Of a stretch of 63,052 bases of DNA, positions 53,814 to 62,937 are shown in pieces (the stretch's first letter is position 1; every line of letters starts with the position of its first letter). The notes beneath the pieces were generated by a model that had not been told where the DNA came from, ran no database searches, and saw nothing but the letters and a program-made list of their open reading frames with translations. A program made the translations under genes and the position numbers. The stretch comes from Bacteroidaceae bacterium (GTDB lineage: Bacteria; Bacteroidota; Bacteroidia; Bacteroidales; Bacteroidaceae): NCBI GenBank assembly GCA_017940605.1, contig JAGAYF010000026.1, forward strand, positions 1 to 63,052, read 5' to 3'.

Positions 53814-56321
53814 CTATTGTTTTTTAGTTTCCTTGCGCCCACGCAGCGTAACGACCAATGACGCAAAGAAAGCCAAGATAAGCACAACAATTGCCCCATA
53901 GGCAACGGCTTCTGTCACCTTTACACTGGAAGGCCGGAATTCCATCATGATTTCATGCTCTCCGGCAGGAACGCGCGCCGCACGCAAAGTATAGTCAGCC
54001 CGTCCCAACGACAATGGCTGGCCATCAATAGTAGCTGTCCACCCCGGATAATATATCTCAGAAAAGACAACCACTCCACCTTGGGCAGAAGAAACGGTAT
54101 AATGCAGTTCGTTTGCATCATATTGCGTGATTTGCACCTTACAAGTTGAATCTACGGGAACGGCCTCGCCCAATACTTGGCGGAACTGTGCCTCGGCCAC
54201 TGCCTGATGTTTCAAATTCAACTGATGCAAAGCCGTGATTTCAGCATTGGCATTGTCGACATAGGTCAATTGATCAACAAACCAAGCATTACCATTTGTA
54301 TAGGGATTGGGCAAAGGAGCAGTCTGGCCTCCTTGCAAAGGCATAATGAAGTATTTTGTATTCAGCATATTCAGGACAGGGAACAAGCTGTCTCCCGCAA
54401 CATTCTCCATCTTCCCCTGAGCCTGCACCAGCGCATTCATTACCTGCTGCATCTCAGGTGCAATGCAATGCTCTATCAAATCTTGATAACGCCCTAACTT
54501 GGCAGCATTGTAACCTCCGACACTCTTGTGGAAATAGGATGTTTCATTCTCATTAAAAGTATTGCTTGCCAAGTTGAGAACCCTGTAATCCAAACTTTTA
54601 TCCTGCAATATCAGTTGGTCGGTTTGGGTTTCAGAAGGAGCGCCCAAATCCGCACGAGGCATTTCAAAGTTATTGTCGTTGAGGTAGCGCCGATTCACAC
54701 CATACATGTCAACCAAACACAGGACTCCTATCAGCAAAACCATCCATTGGCCCTTTAATTTCTTTTGTCCATAGATCCACAAAACGGAAGCACCGATCAT
54801 GATAACAAGGAAACTGCGCCACGCATCGGCCACAAAAAGAGATTGGCGCATTTCCGTGAGATTGGCTATTATGGCTTGTCCCATTTGCGGATTGTCGCCA
54901 AATGCCCGTGACAAGCCTTGGGTCTCAGAAGCCGAAATGAAAGAAGCGAAGAAAGCACTGGGCATCAAGGCGAACAACAAACATATTCCTGCCGTCAATG
55001 CCAAACTTACATAGAACCATCTAAACTGTTCTTTCAATACCTTGGGGTCAGCCAGGATCTTCGACAATCCCATCACCGCCAACAGAGGTATACAAAATTC
55101 TGCAACTACAAGAATGGAAGATACTGTCCGGAACTTATTATACAGGGGGACATGATCGATAAAGAAACTGGTCAGCCCCATGAAATTATGTCCCCAGGAC
55201 AACATAATACTCATGATGGTGGCCGCTAAAAGAGCCCACTTCATAGGGCCTTTTACGATAAAGAGGCTCAACACGAAAAGGAACAAGATAAAAGCCCCCA
55301 CATAGACAGGGCCGCTTGTTCCTGGTTGGTCGCCCCAATATTGTCCTATTTGTTGATAGATTTGCTGAAACTGAGGATTGGCCTTGGCCATGGCTCTCTC
55401 ATTGTGTGAAATAGGCACAGAAGCACCGCCTTTGGCATTCGGTATCAGCAATGTCCACGTTTCTCCGATACCATAACTCCACTGAGTTATATATTCCTTG
55501 CTCAATCCGCTACTCTTAGACTGTCCAGCCGATGCCAATTCGCTCTTCCCGCGCATGGATTCCTTGGAATAGGTATAGGTGTGATACAGATTGGAAGCAT
55601 TGGCCGCCATCGCTATCAAGACGGCAACACATAAGGATATACTGCCCTTGACGAAAGTTCCGAACTCCCTTTGACGCAGAGAACGGACAAAGTAGGCCAA
55701 TATCATCAAAATTAATACGGGAAGAAAATAATAGGTCATCTGAAGATGGTTGGACAAAATCTGGAACGCCAAGAACAAGGCGGTCACTGCTCCTCCCCAT
55801 ACATATTTTCCTCGATAACAGAGAACAACTCCCGCAATGGTCGGTGGAATAAACGCCAATGTCAAGACTTTCCAAATATGACCTGCACCAATAATAATGA
55901 AGAAATAAGAAGAGAATGCCCACGCAACAGCACCGACGACAGAAACAAGCGGACGGAAGTTCAGTGCCCGCATAAGGATATAAAAACCCAACAACAGTAT
56001 AAACACATACATCACCACAGAAGGCAACCCCAATTCGTAAATACTGCGAAGAGTGTTCAGCACCGTGCGCGAACCGTACCGAGGAGCGATCTGATAGGTA
56101 GGCATGCCGCTGAACAAAGAGTTTGTCCAACGCGACACTTCGCCTGTACGGTCAAAATGGTCCCCAATTTCCTTACCTGCACCCACTGCAGCCGTATTAT
56201 CTTGGCCCGTCAACACCAAGCCTTGCGAGACAGGCGTTGCAAAATAAGTGAATGACAATAGTATAAAAAACAAAACGGCAGCCAATTCCGGCCAAATTTG
56301 CTTAAATAGATTTTTCATCAT
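53814..56321 (-). CDS. YfhO family membrane protein
   Basis: The 835-residue protein has twelve or more membrane helices and a C-terminal periplasmic domain (YYPGWTATIDGQPLSLGRADY, then PAGEHEIMMEFRPSS), typical of YfhO. Bacillus YfhO is implicated in glycosylation of lipoteichoic acid, so a lipid-linked sugar transfer role is plausible. The start of the protein shows the family's FATPVSQGLVLTGQDN region. It lies between ahcY (19 bases upstream) and the GH97 gene (8 bases downstream). Confidence 0.88.
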   Translation of the reverse strand: MMKNLFKQIWPELAAVLFFILLSFTYFATPVSQGLVLTGQDNTAAVGAGKEIGDHFDRTGEVSRWTNSLFSGMPTYQIAPRYGSRTVLNTLRSIYELGLPSVVMYVFILLLGFYILMRALNFRPLVSVVGAVAWAFSSYFFIIIGAGHIWKVLTLAFIPPTIAGVVLCYRGKYVWGGAVTALFLAFQILSNHLQMTYYFLPVLILMILAYFVRSLRQREFGTFVKGSISLCVAVLIAMAANASNLYHTYTYSKESMRGKSELASAGQSKSSGLSKEYITQWSYGIGETWTLLIPNAKGGASVPISHNERAMAKANPQFQQIYQQIGQYWGDQPGTSGPVYVGAFILFLFVLSLFIVKGPMKWALLAATIMSIMLSWGHNFMGLTSFFIDHVPLYNKFRTVSSILVVAEFCIPLLAVMGLSKILADPKVLKEQFRWFYVSLALTAGICLLFALMPSAFFASFISASETQGLSRAFGDNPQMGQAIIANLTEMRQSLFVADAWRSFLVIMIGASVLWIYGQKKLKGQWMVLLIGVLCLVDMYGVNRRYLNDNNFEMPRADLGAPSETQTDQLILQDKSLDYRVLNLASNTFNENETSYFHKSVGGYNAAKLGRYQDLIEHCIAPEMQQVMNALVQAQGKMENVAGDSLFPVLNMLNTKYFIMPLQGGQTAPLPNPYTNGNAWFVDQLTYVDNANAEITALHQLNLKHQAVAEAQFRQVLGEAVPVDSTCKVQITQYDANELHYTVSSAQGGVVVFSEIYYPGWTATIDGQPLSLGRADYTLRAARVPAGEHEIMMEFRPSSVKVTEAVAYGAIVVLILAFFASLVVTLRGRKETKKQ

Positions 56322-56340
56322 ATTATAATTATTTTACTTC

Positions 56341-57759
56341 TCAATACCTATAATAATCTGCCTTGTAAGGTCCTTCTACTGGTACTCCGATATATTCGGC
56401 CTGTCGTTTCGTCAATTGACTTAAGTGCGCCCCGATTCGTTCCAAATGTAGGCGAGCCACTTCTTCATCCAGACGTTTGGGGAGGACGTACACACCTATG
56501 TCATATTTATGGGTAAATAATTCTATTTGCGCAAGCACTTGATTGGTAAAAGAATTACTCATTACAAAGCTGGGGTGACCAGTTGCGCAACCCAGATTGA
56601 CCAATCTGCCATCAGCCAGCACTGTTATGCAGTGACCGTCGGGAAAACAATAGCTATCGACTTGAGGTTTTATGTTGGTAACAACGATTCCGTTGACCTG
56701 TTTCAATTTTTCTACCTGGATTTCACTATCAAAATGGCCAATGTTGCATACAATAGCCTGATGGGGCATCTTTTCCATATGCTCCACCGTGATGACATCA
56801 ACATTGCCCGTACAAGTAACAAAAACATTGCCCCTTGGTGCAGCCTCATCCATGGTTACGACTTCATATCCCTCCATAGCTGCTTGCAATGCACATATTG
56901 GGTCAATCTCTGTCACCAACACATGAGCCCCATAGCTTCTCAAACTTTGGGCACATCCTTTTCCTACATCTCCATAACCAGCTACGACTGCCGTCTTGCC
57001 TGCCAGCATGACATCGGTGGCCCGCTTGATTCCGTCAACAAGGCTTTCACGACATCCATAGAAGTTATCAAACTTGCTTTTGGTTACGGAATCATTGACA
57101 TTGAACGCAGAAAACAGAAGTTCCCCCTTTCGCTGCATATTGTACAGACGATGAACACCTGTCGTTGTTTCCTCACTGACACCTATCATGTGGCCAACAG
57201 TGCGATGCCAACGAAGAGGGTCTTCACGTAAGACTTGTTTCAACAACAATTTCAATTCCCGTTCATCATCACTGGAAGAAGGTGTGTCAAGCACGGATGC
57301 ATCTTCCTCAGCCTTGTAACCCAAATGTATCATCAAGGTGGCATCGCCGCCGTCATCGACAATCATATTGGGCGTTTGGCCCTCAGGAAAGTTCATGGCC
57401 TGCAATGTACACCACCAATAATCAGAAAGATTTTCACCCTTCCAAGCAAAGACGGGGACATTGTCAGCCGCAACCGCCGCAGCAGCATGATCTTGGGTGG
57501 AATATATATTGCATGAACACCACCGCACTTCTGCGCCAAGTGCTGTCAACGTTTCAATGAGGACCGCCGTTTGGATGGTCATATGCAGAGAACCCATGAT
57601 GCGAGCCCCCTTGAGCGGCTGTTGTTGGCTGTATTTTTGACGGAGGGCCATTAGCCCTGGCATTTCATGCTCAGCGACATGGATTTCTTTCCTACCGAAA
57701 TCCACCAAGGACATATCTGCCACCCTATAGGGAAGGGATGTAAAAAGAGAGTCGTTCAT
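56341..57759 (-). CDS. ahcY: Adenosylhomocysteinase
   Basis: The 472-residue NAD enzyme splits S-adenosylhomocysteine into adenosine and homocysteine. NAD binding is shown by [21 protein letters not shown], the active site by [20 protein letters not shown] and [10 protein letters not shown], and the C-terminus YKADYYRY is the conserved tail that reaches the neighbouring subunit. The length and the inserted segment near 150 fit bacterial AhcY. It is the first gene of a minus-strand operon that ends with carbohydrate enzymes; promoter at 57782-57789. Confidence 0.97.
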   Translation of the reverse strand: MNDSLFTSLPYRVADMSLVDFGRKEIHVAEHEMPGLMALRQKYSQQQPLKGARIMGSLHMTIQTAVLIETLTALGAEVRWCSCNIYSTQDHAAAAVAADNVPVFAWKGENLSDYWWCTLQAMNFPEGQTPNMIVDDGGDATLMIHLGYKAEEDASVLDTPSSSDDERELKLLLKQVLREDPLRWHRTVGHMIGVSEETTTGVHRLYNMQRKGELLFSAFNVNDSVTKSKFDNFYGCRESLVDGIKRATDVMLAGKTAVVAGYGDVGKGCAQSLRSYGAHVLVTEIDPICALQAAMEGYEVVTMDEAAPRGNVFVTCTGNVDVITVEHMEKMPHQAIVCNIGHFDSEIQVEKLKQVNGIVVTNIKPQVDSYCFPDGHCITVLADGRLVNLGCATGHPSFVMSNSFTNQVLAQIELFTHKYDIGVYVLPKRLDEEVARLHLERIGAHLSQLTKRQAEYIGVPVEGPYKADYYRY

Positions 57760-57781
57760 ATTCTTTTATTTAAATAGGATG

Positions 57782-57789
57782 CAAAGATA
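57782..57789 (-). promoter_or_regulatory. -7 promoter element (TATCTTTG) of ahcY
   Basis: The minus strand reads TATCTTTG 22 bases upstream of the ATG. Confidence 0.65.
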
Positions 57790-57831
57790 CTAATTTCTCA
57801 TTGTTTCAACCTTAACAAAATTTTATTTTCG

Positions 57832-57839
57832 TAACTTTG
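57832..57839 (+). promoter_or_regulatory. -7 promoter element (TAACTTTG) of hisS
   Basis: TAACTTTG ends 23 bases before the hisS ATG; it is divergent from the ahcY promoter 43 bases away. Confidence 0.7.
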
Positions 57840-57862
57840 CAGGGCAAATAAATAAGCAAAGC

Positions 57863-59233
57863 ATGTCATCACAGAAAACCAGCATCCCAAAAGGAACACG
57901 CGACTTCTCTCCGAAAGAGATGGCCAAGCGTAATTATATCTTTAACACAATTCGCGAGGTCTATGCCCTTTACGGATTTCAGCCCATTGAGACTCCTGCC
58001 ATGGAAAACCTGTCTACACTCATGGGGAAATATGGAGAAGAAGGCGATAAGCTTCTATTCAAGATTCTCAATTCGGGCGACTTTCTCAACAAGCTCGACA
58101 CAAACGACATCCATTCATTCAGTCCGCAAAAATTAGCGGCCAACATCTGCGAAAAAGGATTGCGATATGACCTGACCGTACCTTTTGCCCGTTTCGTCGT
58201 ACAACATCGTGAAGAACTGAACTTACCTTTTAAACGATATCAAATACAACCCGTATGGCGTGCCGACCGACCTCAAAAAGGACGTTACCGCGAATTTTAT
58301 CAATGTGATGCAGACATTGTGGGTTCTGACTCCCTCCTCAACGAAGTGGAACTCGTACAAATCATTGATACTGTATTCCAAAGATTGGGCATAAGAATCT
58401 GCATCAAAATCAACAATCGCAAAATCCTGTCCGGAATGGCTGAATACATTGGCAGAAGCGACAGACTGACCGACATCACAGTGGCCATTGACAAACTGGA
58501 CAAAATAGGCATTGACAAAGTTAAGGAAGAATTGGCCGCCAACGGCCTCAGCACCGAAGAAATAAAAAAGTTGGATCCCATCTTTGCCATTCAGGGTGGC
58601 AACAACGATAAGCTATCTGCTATCCGCGAATTATTCAAAGAAAACGAAACAGGCACAAAAGGCATAGAAGAACTTTCTTTTGTATTGAATACGCTGCAAA
58701 AACTGCCCATAAAAAATGAAATCGATTTTGATCTCACACTGGCACGAGGCCTGAACTATTACACGGGATGTATCTTTGAGGTCAAGGCTTGTGACGTGGA
58801 AATTGGTTCCATTACCGGCGGCGGCCGCTACGATAATCTGACAGGTATCTTTGGCATGCCAGGCCTGAGCGGCGTCGGCATATCTTTTGGTGCTGACCGA
58901 ATCTATGACGTTCTCAACCAATTGGGACTCTACCCCAAGGATACACTCCAGACGGCTCAGTTATTGTTCATCAACTTTGGAGAAAGGGAGGCGGCCCATT
59001 GCATGTCCTTGGCAGCCAAGACGCGTCAGGCGGGCATCAGGACGGAAGTCTATCCTGACAGCACGAAAATGAAGAAGCAGATGAGCTATGCCAACAACGC
59101 CAACATTCCATATGTGGCATTGGTGGGAGAAAATGAGATACAGAACGGTACTGTCTCGCTCAAAATAATGGAAACAGGCGAACAGCAGGCCCTCACGATT
59201 GAGCAAGCCATTCAGTTAATCAAAGACACATAG
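57863..59233 (+). CDS. hisS: Histidyl-tRNA synthetase
   Basis: The 456-residue class II synthetase charges tRNA-His. Motif 1 is near [10 protein letters not shown], motif 2 is [20 protein letters not shown], the histidine-specific loops are [15 protein letters not shown] and [13 protein letters not shown], and motif 3 contains [11 protein letters not shown]. The C-terminal anticodon domain includes [22 protein letters not shown]. It is monocistronic and converges on the exported-protein gene, with a hairpin in between. Confidence 0.98.
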   Translation: MSSQKTSIPKGTRDFSPKEMAKRNYIFNTIREVYALYGFQPIETPAMENLSTLMGKYGEEGDKLLFKILNSGDFLNKLDTNDIHSFSPQKLAANICEKGLRYDLTVPFARFVVQHREELNLPFKRYQIQPVWRADRPQKGRYREFYQCDADIVGSDSLLNEVELVQIIDTVFQRLGIRICIKINNRKILSGMAEYIGRSDRLTDITVAIDKLDKIGIDKVKEELAANGLSTEEIKKLDPIFAIQGGNNDKLSAIRELFKENETGTKGIEELSFVLNTLQKLPIKNEIDFDLTLARGLNYYTGCIFEVKACDVEIGSITGGGRYDNLTGIFGMPGLSGVGISFGADRIYDVLNQLGLYPKDTLQTAQLLFINFGEREAAHCMSLAAKTRQAGIRTEVYPDSTKMKKQMSYANNANIPYVALVGENEIQNGTVSLKIMETGEQQALTIEQAIQLIKDT

Positions 59234-59262
59234 ACAACTTTTCCATATATGCTATAAAAAAT

Positions 59263-59296
59263 CATGCGGGACGGCCAATGTTGGCCGTCCCGCATG
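59263..59296 (-). terminator. Bidirectional terminator between hisS and the Spy-like gene
   Basis: CATGCGGGACGGCCAA (59263-59278) is perfectly complementary to 59281-59296. A T-rich stretch follows on the minus strand, so it is best for the minus gene; it may also stop hisS. Confidence 0.85.
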
Positions 59297-59325
59297 AGGT
59301 AATCACCCTATGGATGAGATCGCCT

Positions 59326-59991
59326 TTACTCCGTCGCGTCGGTTTGCTTCAGCGTCATGGGGACACTGCGCTTCATTGCCTGCAATTTCTTTTGTTCAGC
59401 ATCCCGCTGCCCCATGGGCCTCTTTCCGTTTTCTCTCAATTGAGGATCTGGCCTACGCCGCTTGGGGGAGAATCTGCCCATCCCTGCGTGCCTGCCGTCC
59501 TTGAATTTCTGAAACCGCTTTTGGTCTCTCTTTTCAATCTTTATAATCTTACGAATTTGACGAGGGGACAGAATCTTCTTGAATTTTTTGTAATAAGTTT
59601 CTTGAATATCGATTCTTTTGCGCACTGTCTCAAAATATTCCTTGAACTCTTTCTCAATGTCAGCGTCGGTTACCTCTTTCTTCCCAGCCGTCGCATCTTT
59701 CTGTCCGTCCGCCAGTTTTTCGTCCACACGATACAACTTGCGCAATTCATTAAGATAGTCTGTATACAAGGGTTTGAACTTTGCCGCCGTTTCATCGCTC
59801 AGCATCAGTTCCTTAGCCATATGTTGCACCCTGATTTCCAGCATTTTCTCTGCCGACGGTTTGGCATGCTGCGCCTTTTTACCCACTTGCATCTTACCAG
59901 GCTGTTGGATGCCTTGTTCATCCTGGGCTTGAACATTTATGCCAGCCCCTATCACAAAGGATATCAATATTAAAAACAAATATCTTCTCAT
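59326..59991 (-). CDS. Exported Spy/LTXXQ-like basic protein of unknown function
   Basis: The 221-residue protein has a signal peptide (about 1-22) and a helical middle with MLEIRVQHMAKELMLSDETAAKFKPLYTDYL (quoted in part: HMAKELMLSDETAAKFKP) and YKKFKKILSPRQIRKII. The LSPRQ-type turn resembles the LTxxQ repeats of Spy and CpxP periplasmic chaperones. The tail is very basic and may be disordered. A periplasmic chaperone or sensor role is possible but not proved. No promoter element is seen in the 250-base gap to the next gene. Confidence 0.65.
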   Translation of the reverse strand: MRRYLFLILISFVIGAGINVQAQDEQGIQQPGKMQVGKKAQHAKPSAEKMLEIRVQHMAKELMLSDETAAKFKPLYTDYLNELRKLYRVDEKLADGQKDATAGKKEVTDADIEKEFKEYFETVRKRIDIQETYYKKFKKILSPRQIRKIIKIEKRDQKRFQKFKDGRHAGMGRFSPKRRRPDPQLRENGKRPMGQRDAEQKKLQAMKRSVPMTLKQTDATE

Positions 59992-60189
59992 TTTTCTAAA
60001 GGTTTATTAGTTTAACATCATCAACAATTATGCGGCCACATGTTCTTGTTGTCTGTTAATTAGATGGGAAAACGAAAACGAGGTTTAATCGTTCTTCCTT
60101 TTTTTACATTTCTGAGCAGTTTTTTGTATTCAACACAAAATATTGGCGCATTGATTGTGAAAAAACATTACCAAATGGAATGATTTGCT

Positions 60190-60197
60190 TAATTTTG
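60190..60197 (+). promoter_or_regulatory. -7 promoter element (TAATTTTG) of the esterase gene
   Basis: TAATTTTG ends 44 bases before the ATG at 60242. Confidence 0.65.
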
Positions 60198-60241
60198 CGC
60201 ATACAATCCGAGTAAAAACTTAATACAAATAATAATATCAT

Positions 60242-62275
60242 ATGAAAAGAATTTTATTGACTGCCCTGTGTATATGCTTCGCCTTGATGGCCGATGCCAA
60301 GGGCATAAAGAAAGTGGCCTGCATAGGCAACAGCATCACCAAAGGTTCATGGCTGAGCCACCCTGAACGTGACAGCTATCCCGTCGCGCTGGGGCGTTTG
60401 CTGGGCGGCGGTTGGAGAGTAGACAACTGGGGCGTAGGCGGAGCTTGCGCGTCAGAAGAATCGAGCAAGTTCTACATGAAGAATGAGGACTACGCCTTAC
60501 TCAAAGCGTCCTACCCAGACGTAGTGACCATCTTCCTGGGGCACGACGACGCACGCAAGCCCAATCAGAAACACCTGCATGCATTTGCCGGCGGGCTGAA
60601 GAAGATGGTCCAGGACTTGCAAAGAGTGGAGAGCCACCCCAAGATTTATCTGCTGACTCCCACCAAGGCACGCACTAATGCGTGGGACAACGATGACGAA
60701 GCCATAAGGACACGCGTCATCCCCGAAATAAGGAAAGTCGCAGCCGAGACGGGAGCAACGGTGATAGACATCTACTCTGCCACCGAGAACGACGGAAAAT
60801 ACTATCCTGACGGCATACACCCCGATGCCAATGGCGCAGGTCACATGGCAGAAATAATCAGCCAGGCCATTAACGGAAAGAAAGCCCAGTACGAACGGCC
60901 GCTATCGGTTCCCACTTTGTTTACCGACCATGCAGTCTTGCAACAGAGGAGCAACGTGGCCGTCTGGGGCAATGGTGCTGCAGGCAAGACCGTAACAGTG
61001 AAACCCTCATGGGGCAAGGCGGTAACCACCGTGGCCGATGCTGACGGCAACTGGAGACTGCGCATAGGCACCCCCGAAGCCAGTTTCACAAAACACAGCC
61101 TGACCATTACGCAAAACGGACAGAAAATCGAGATCCAGGACCTGCTGATGGGAGAAGTATGGCTGGCAGCAGGACAGAGCAACATGCAGATGGAACTGGG
61201 AGGATTCTACAGAACCGCTGTCATAGGCGGCCCTGAGGCCATAGTCAATGCCGACTGCGACGGCCTGCGCCTCTACCGTGTCCCGCGCAGCGACAGTCCA
61301 CGTCCATACGACGATGTAAAGAACAACGGATGGGAGGTATCATCCCCCCAAAGCGCATGTCACTTCAGCGCCACGGGCTTCTTTTTTGCCCGACAGTTGC
61401 AGAAATCCCTGGGCATACCCGTGGGCGTCATCCAAAGCGCATACGGCGGAGCCAGCATCATCTCATTCATGAGTCCTGAGGCATGCCAGCCCTATTCCGA
61501 CCTGCGCGGCCGCGACTACAAGGACATGTACATTCCCAAGTACTGGGAAAAATATGACTGGCCGCAACACACGCCCACCGTCATATACAACGCAATGATT
61601 CACCCTATCCTTTCCTATAACATAAAGGGAGCCATATGGTACCAAGGGTGTGACGACCGACGCCACCCCGACGTTTACAAGAAGATGTACGCCACTTTCC
61701 TCAACGACTGGCGCAAGAAGTGGGAATGCGGCGACTTCCCCATGTACTATGCCCAGATTGCCCCATACGGCTACAATGACAACACGGCAGCACGCATGCG
61801 CGAAGCCCAGGAACAGATAGAAAGCGACCGCCTGAACACCTACATGATTTGTCTCATGGACAACGGACTGAAAAAGAACATCCATCCCGACAATAAGCCG
61901 CAGGTAGGCTTCCGCTTTGCCCAACGTGTACTGGACAAGACCTATCACAAAGAGGGAATCAATTCTGAATACCCCCATTACAAGAGCATGGAAATCCGCG
62001 AAAAGGACGGAAAAGTTGTCTTGCGCTTCACCGGAGCCGACGACGGCATAGCCAAATCGACCAGTAAGTATACCGGTTTTCAGATAGCAGGAAAGGACAG
62101 GATTTTCTACAATGTGGAAGCCGTTGACGAGGGCAGCACCATCGTGCTGACACCTCCGGCAGGGGTCAAACCCGTTGCCGTGCGCTACTGTTTTACCGAT
62201 TTCTGCGTAGGAAGCGTGTATAACCTGCGCGGCAACCCCCTCTCCAGTTTCCGTACTGACGATTGGGACAATTAA
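60242..62275 (+). CDS. Two-domain esterase: SGNH hydrolase fused to sialate O-acetylesterase
   Basis: The 677-residue exported protein has a signal peptide (about 1-19). The first domain (about 20-215) is SGNH/GDSL type: CIGNSITKGS with the nucleophile Ser, GGACASEE, IFLGHDDARKPN and DGIHPDANGAGHM with the catalytic Asp-His. The second (about 220-677) is the sialate O-acetylesterase type, with AAGQSNMQMELGG near 309 as nucleophile site, GVIQSAYGGASI and WYQGCDDRRHP. It probably removes acetyl groups from sialic acids or plant polysaccharides such as xylan or pectin; the substrate is not visible. It has its own promoter and terminator. Confidence 0.9.
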   Translation: MKRILLTALCICFALMADAKGIKKVACIGNSITKGSWLSHPERDSYPVALGRLLGGGWRVDNWGVGGACASEESSKFYMKNEDYALLKASYPDVVTIFLGHDDARKPNQKHLHAFAGGLKKMVQDLQRVESHPKIYLLTPTKARTNAWDNDDEAIRTRVIPEIRKVAAETGATVIDIYSATENDGKYYPDGIHPDANGAGHMAEIISQAINGKKAQYERPLSVPTLFTDHAVLQQRSNVAVWGNGAAGKTVTVKPSWGKAVTTVADADGNWRLRIGTPEASFTKHSLTITQNGQKIEIQDLLMGEVWLAAGQSNMQMELGGFYRTAVIGGPEAIVNADCDGLRLYRVPRSDSPRPYDDVKNNGWEVSSPQSACHFSATGFFFARQLQKSLGIPVGVIQSAYGGASIISFMSPEACQPYSDLRGRDYKDMYIPKYWEKYDWPQHTPTVIYNAMIHPILSYNIKGAIWYQGCDDRRHPDVYKKMYATFLNDWRKKWECGDFPMYYAQIAPYGYNDNTAARMREAQEQIESDRLNTYMICLMDNGLKKNIHPDNKPQVGFRFAQRVLDKTYHKEGINSEYPHYKSMEIREKDGKVVLRFTGADDGIAKSTSKYTGFQIAGKDRIFYNVEAVDEGSTIVLTPPAGVKPVAVRYCFTDFCVGSVYNLRGNPLSSFRTDDWDN

Positions 62276-62300
62276 CGCCATACACTCAGCAGCATTCAAC

Positions 62301-62343
62301 GGGAGGGAATTACCCAAATGGGTAATTCCCTCCCGACTTTTGT
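62301..62343 (+). terminator. Rho-independent terminator of the esterase gene
   Basis: GGGAGGGAATTACCC (62301-62315) pairs perfectly with 62320-62334 around the loop AAAT; GACTTTTG follows. Confidence 0.85.
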
Positions 62344-62462
62344 TGAAACTCATCAGGAAAAACATTTAGGCACGCAAACATCCACTTTGCAGAACAGGAA
62401 CAAAGCAAGAAACAGCCACGAAAAGCCAGCAGAGAATCCTGCTCCCCCAAACGCGCAGCCAA

Positions 62463-62545
62463 CAAGGCACTAAAGGCAGCAGAATGCGGCTAAAAAGAAT
62501 TCGCGCAAAGCGCAAAAAAGCCCCGAATAAAGCGCAAAAGAACAC
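62463..62545 (+). repeat. Repeat array 6: four degenerate 21-22 bp direct units
   Basis: Core G positions are 62467, 62489, 62510 and 62532 (spacing 22, 21, 22). Units read CAAGGCACTAAAGG, TGCGGCTAAAAAG, CAAAGCGCAAAAAAG and TAAAGCGCAAAAGAAC. They are more diverged than in the other arrays, and no clear inverted unit follows. The array lies between the esterase terminator and the tRNA promoter. The rest of the 516-base gap 62276-62791 shows nothing else. Confidence 0.65.
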
Positions 62546-62753
62546 GCCGAGGCCTCTGTGCATTCCCTTTGCCCGTATCCACCCTGTTCACCTGTCTCTC
62601 ATTTCGACATGACATCATCCATACAAAACTACGCACAATTAAAGAGCCGTTCATCAGTGACTTGCAACAACCGACAAACAAATGAGAGAAAATTTCCGCA
62701 ACAGCTGCGCTAGGATTTTACGTCAAAAATTTGCGGATATAAAACAAAATACT

Positions 62754-62761
62754 TAATTTTG
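62754..62761 (+). promoter_or_regulatory. -7 promoter element (TAATTTTG) of the tRNA gene
   Basis: TAATTTTG ends 30 bases before the tRNA 5' end. Confidence 0.7.
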
Positions 62762-62791
62762 CAGTCGGAATCGTACGCACATACGCGATTC

Positions 62792-62865
62792 GGACTTGTA
62801 GCTCAGTTGGTTAGAGCAACAGACTCATAATCTGGAGGTCGTAGGTTCAAGCCCTACCTGGTCCA
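62792..62865 (+). tRNA. tRNA with anticodon CAT, probably elongator tRNA-Met
   Basis: The 74-base gene folds into a cloverleaf: acceptor GGACTTG with CTGGTCC, D arm GCTC...GAGC, anticodon loop CTCATAA with anticodon CAT, T arm GTAGG TTCAAGC CCTAC and discriminator A. CCA is not encoded. The acceptor stem has a T-T mismatch (6/67) and a T-G pair (5/68); the top of the anticodon stem has A-G. CAT also occurs in tRNA-Ile2, which carries lysidine, and I cannot exclude that; the initiator is excluded because the anticodon stem lacks its G-C run. Confidence 0.93.
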
Positions 62866-62876
62866 CACTGAAAATC

Positions 62877-62909
62877 AAGCACTTACGAGTCTCTCGCAAG
62901 TGCTTTTTT
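62877..62909 (+). terminator. Rho-independent terminator of the tRNA gene
   Basis: AAGCACTT (62877-62884) pairs with AAGTGCTT (62898-62905), and CGAG with CTCG inside; a run of six T ends at 62909. Confidence 0.85.
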
Positions 62910-62915
62910 CTTTGT

Positions 62916-62937
62916 TGCGTAAACAATGCGTAAACAA
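62916..62937. repeat. 11-bp perfect tandem repeat downstream of the tRNA
   Basis: TGCGTAAACAA occurs twice in a row (62916-62926, 62927-62937). It lies just after the tRNA terminator, a place where integrative elements often insert. The remaining bases to the right edge show no gene. Confidence 0.5.
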
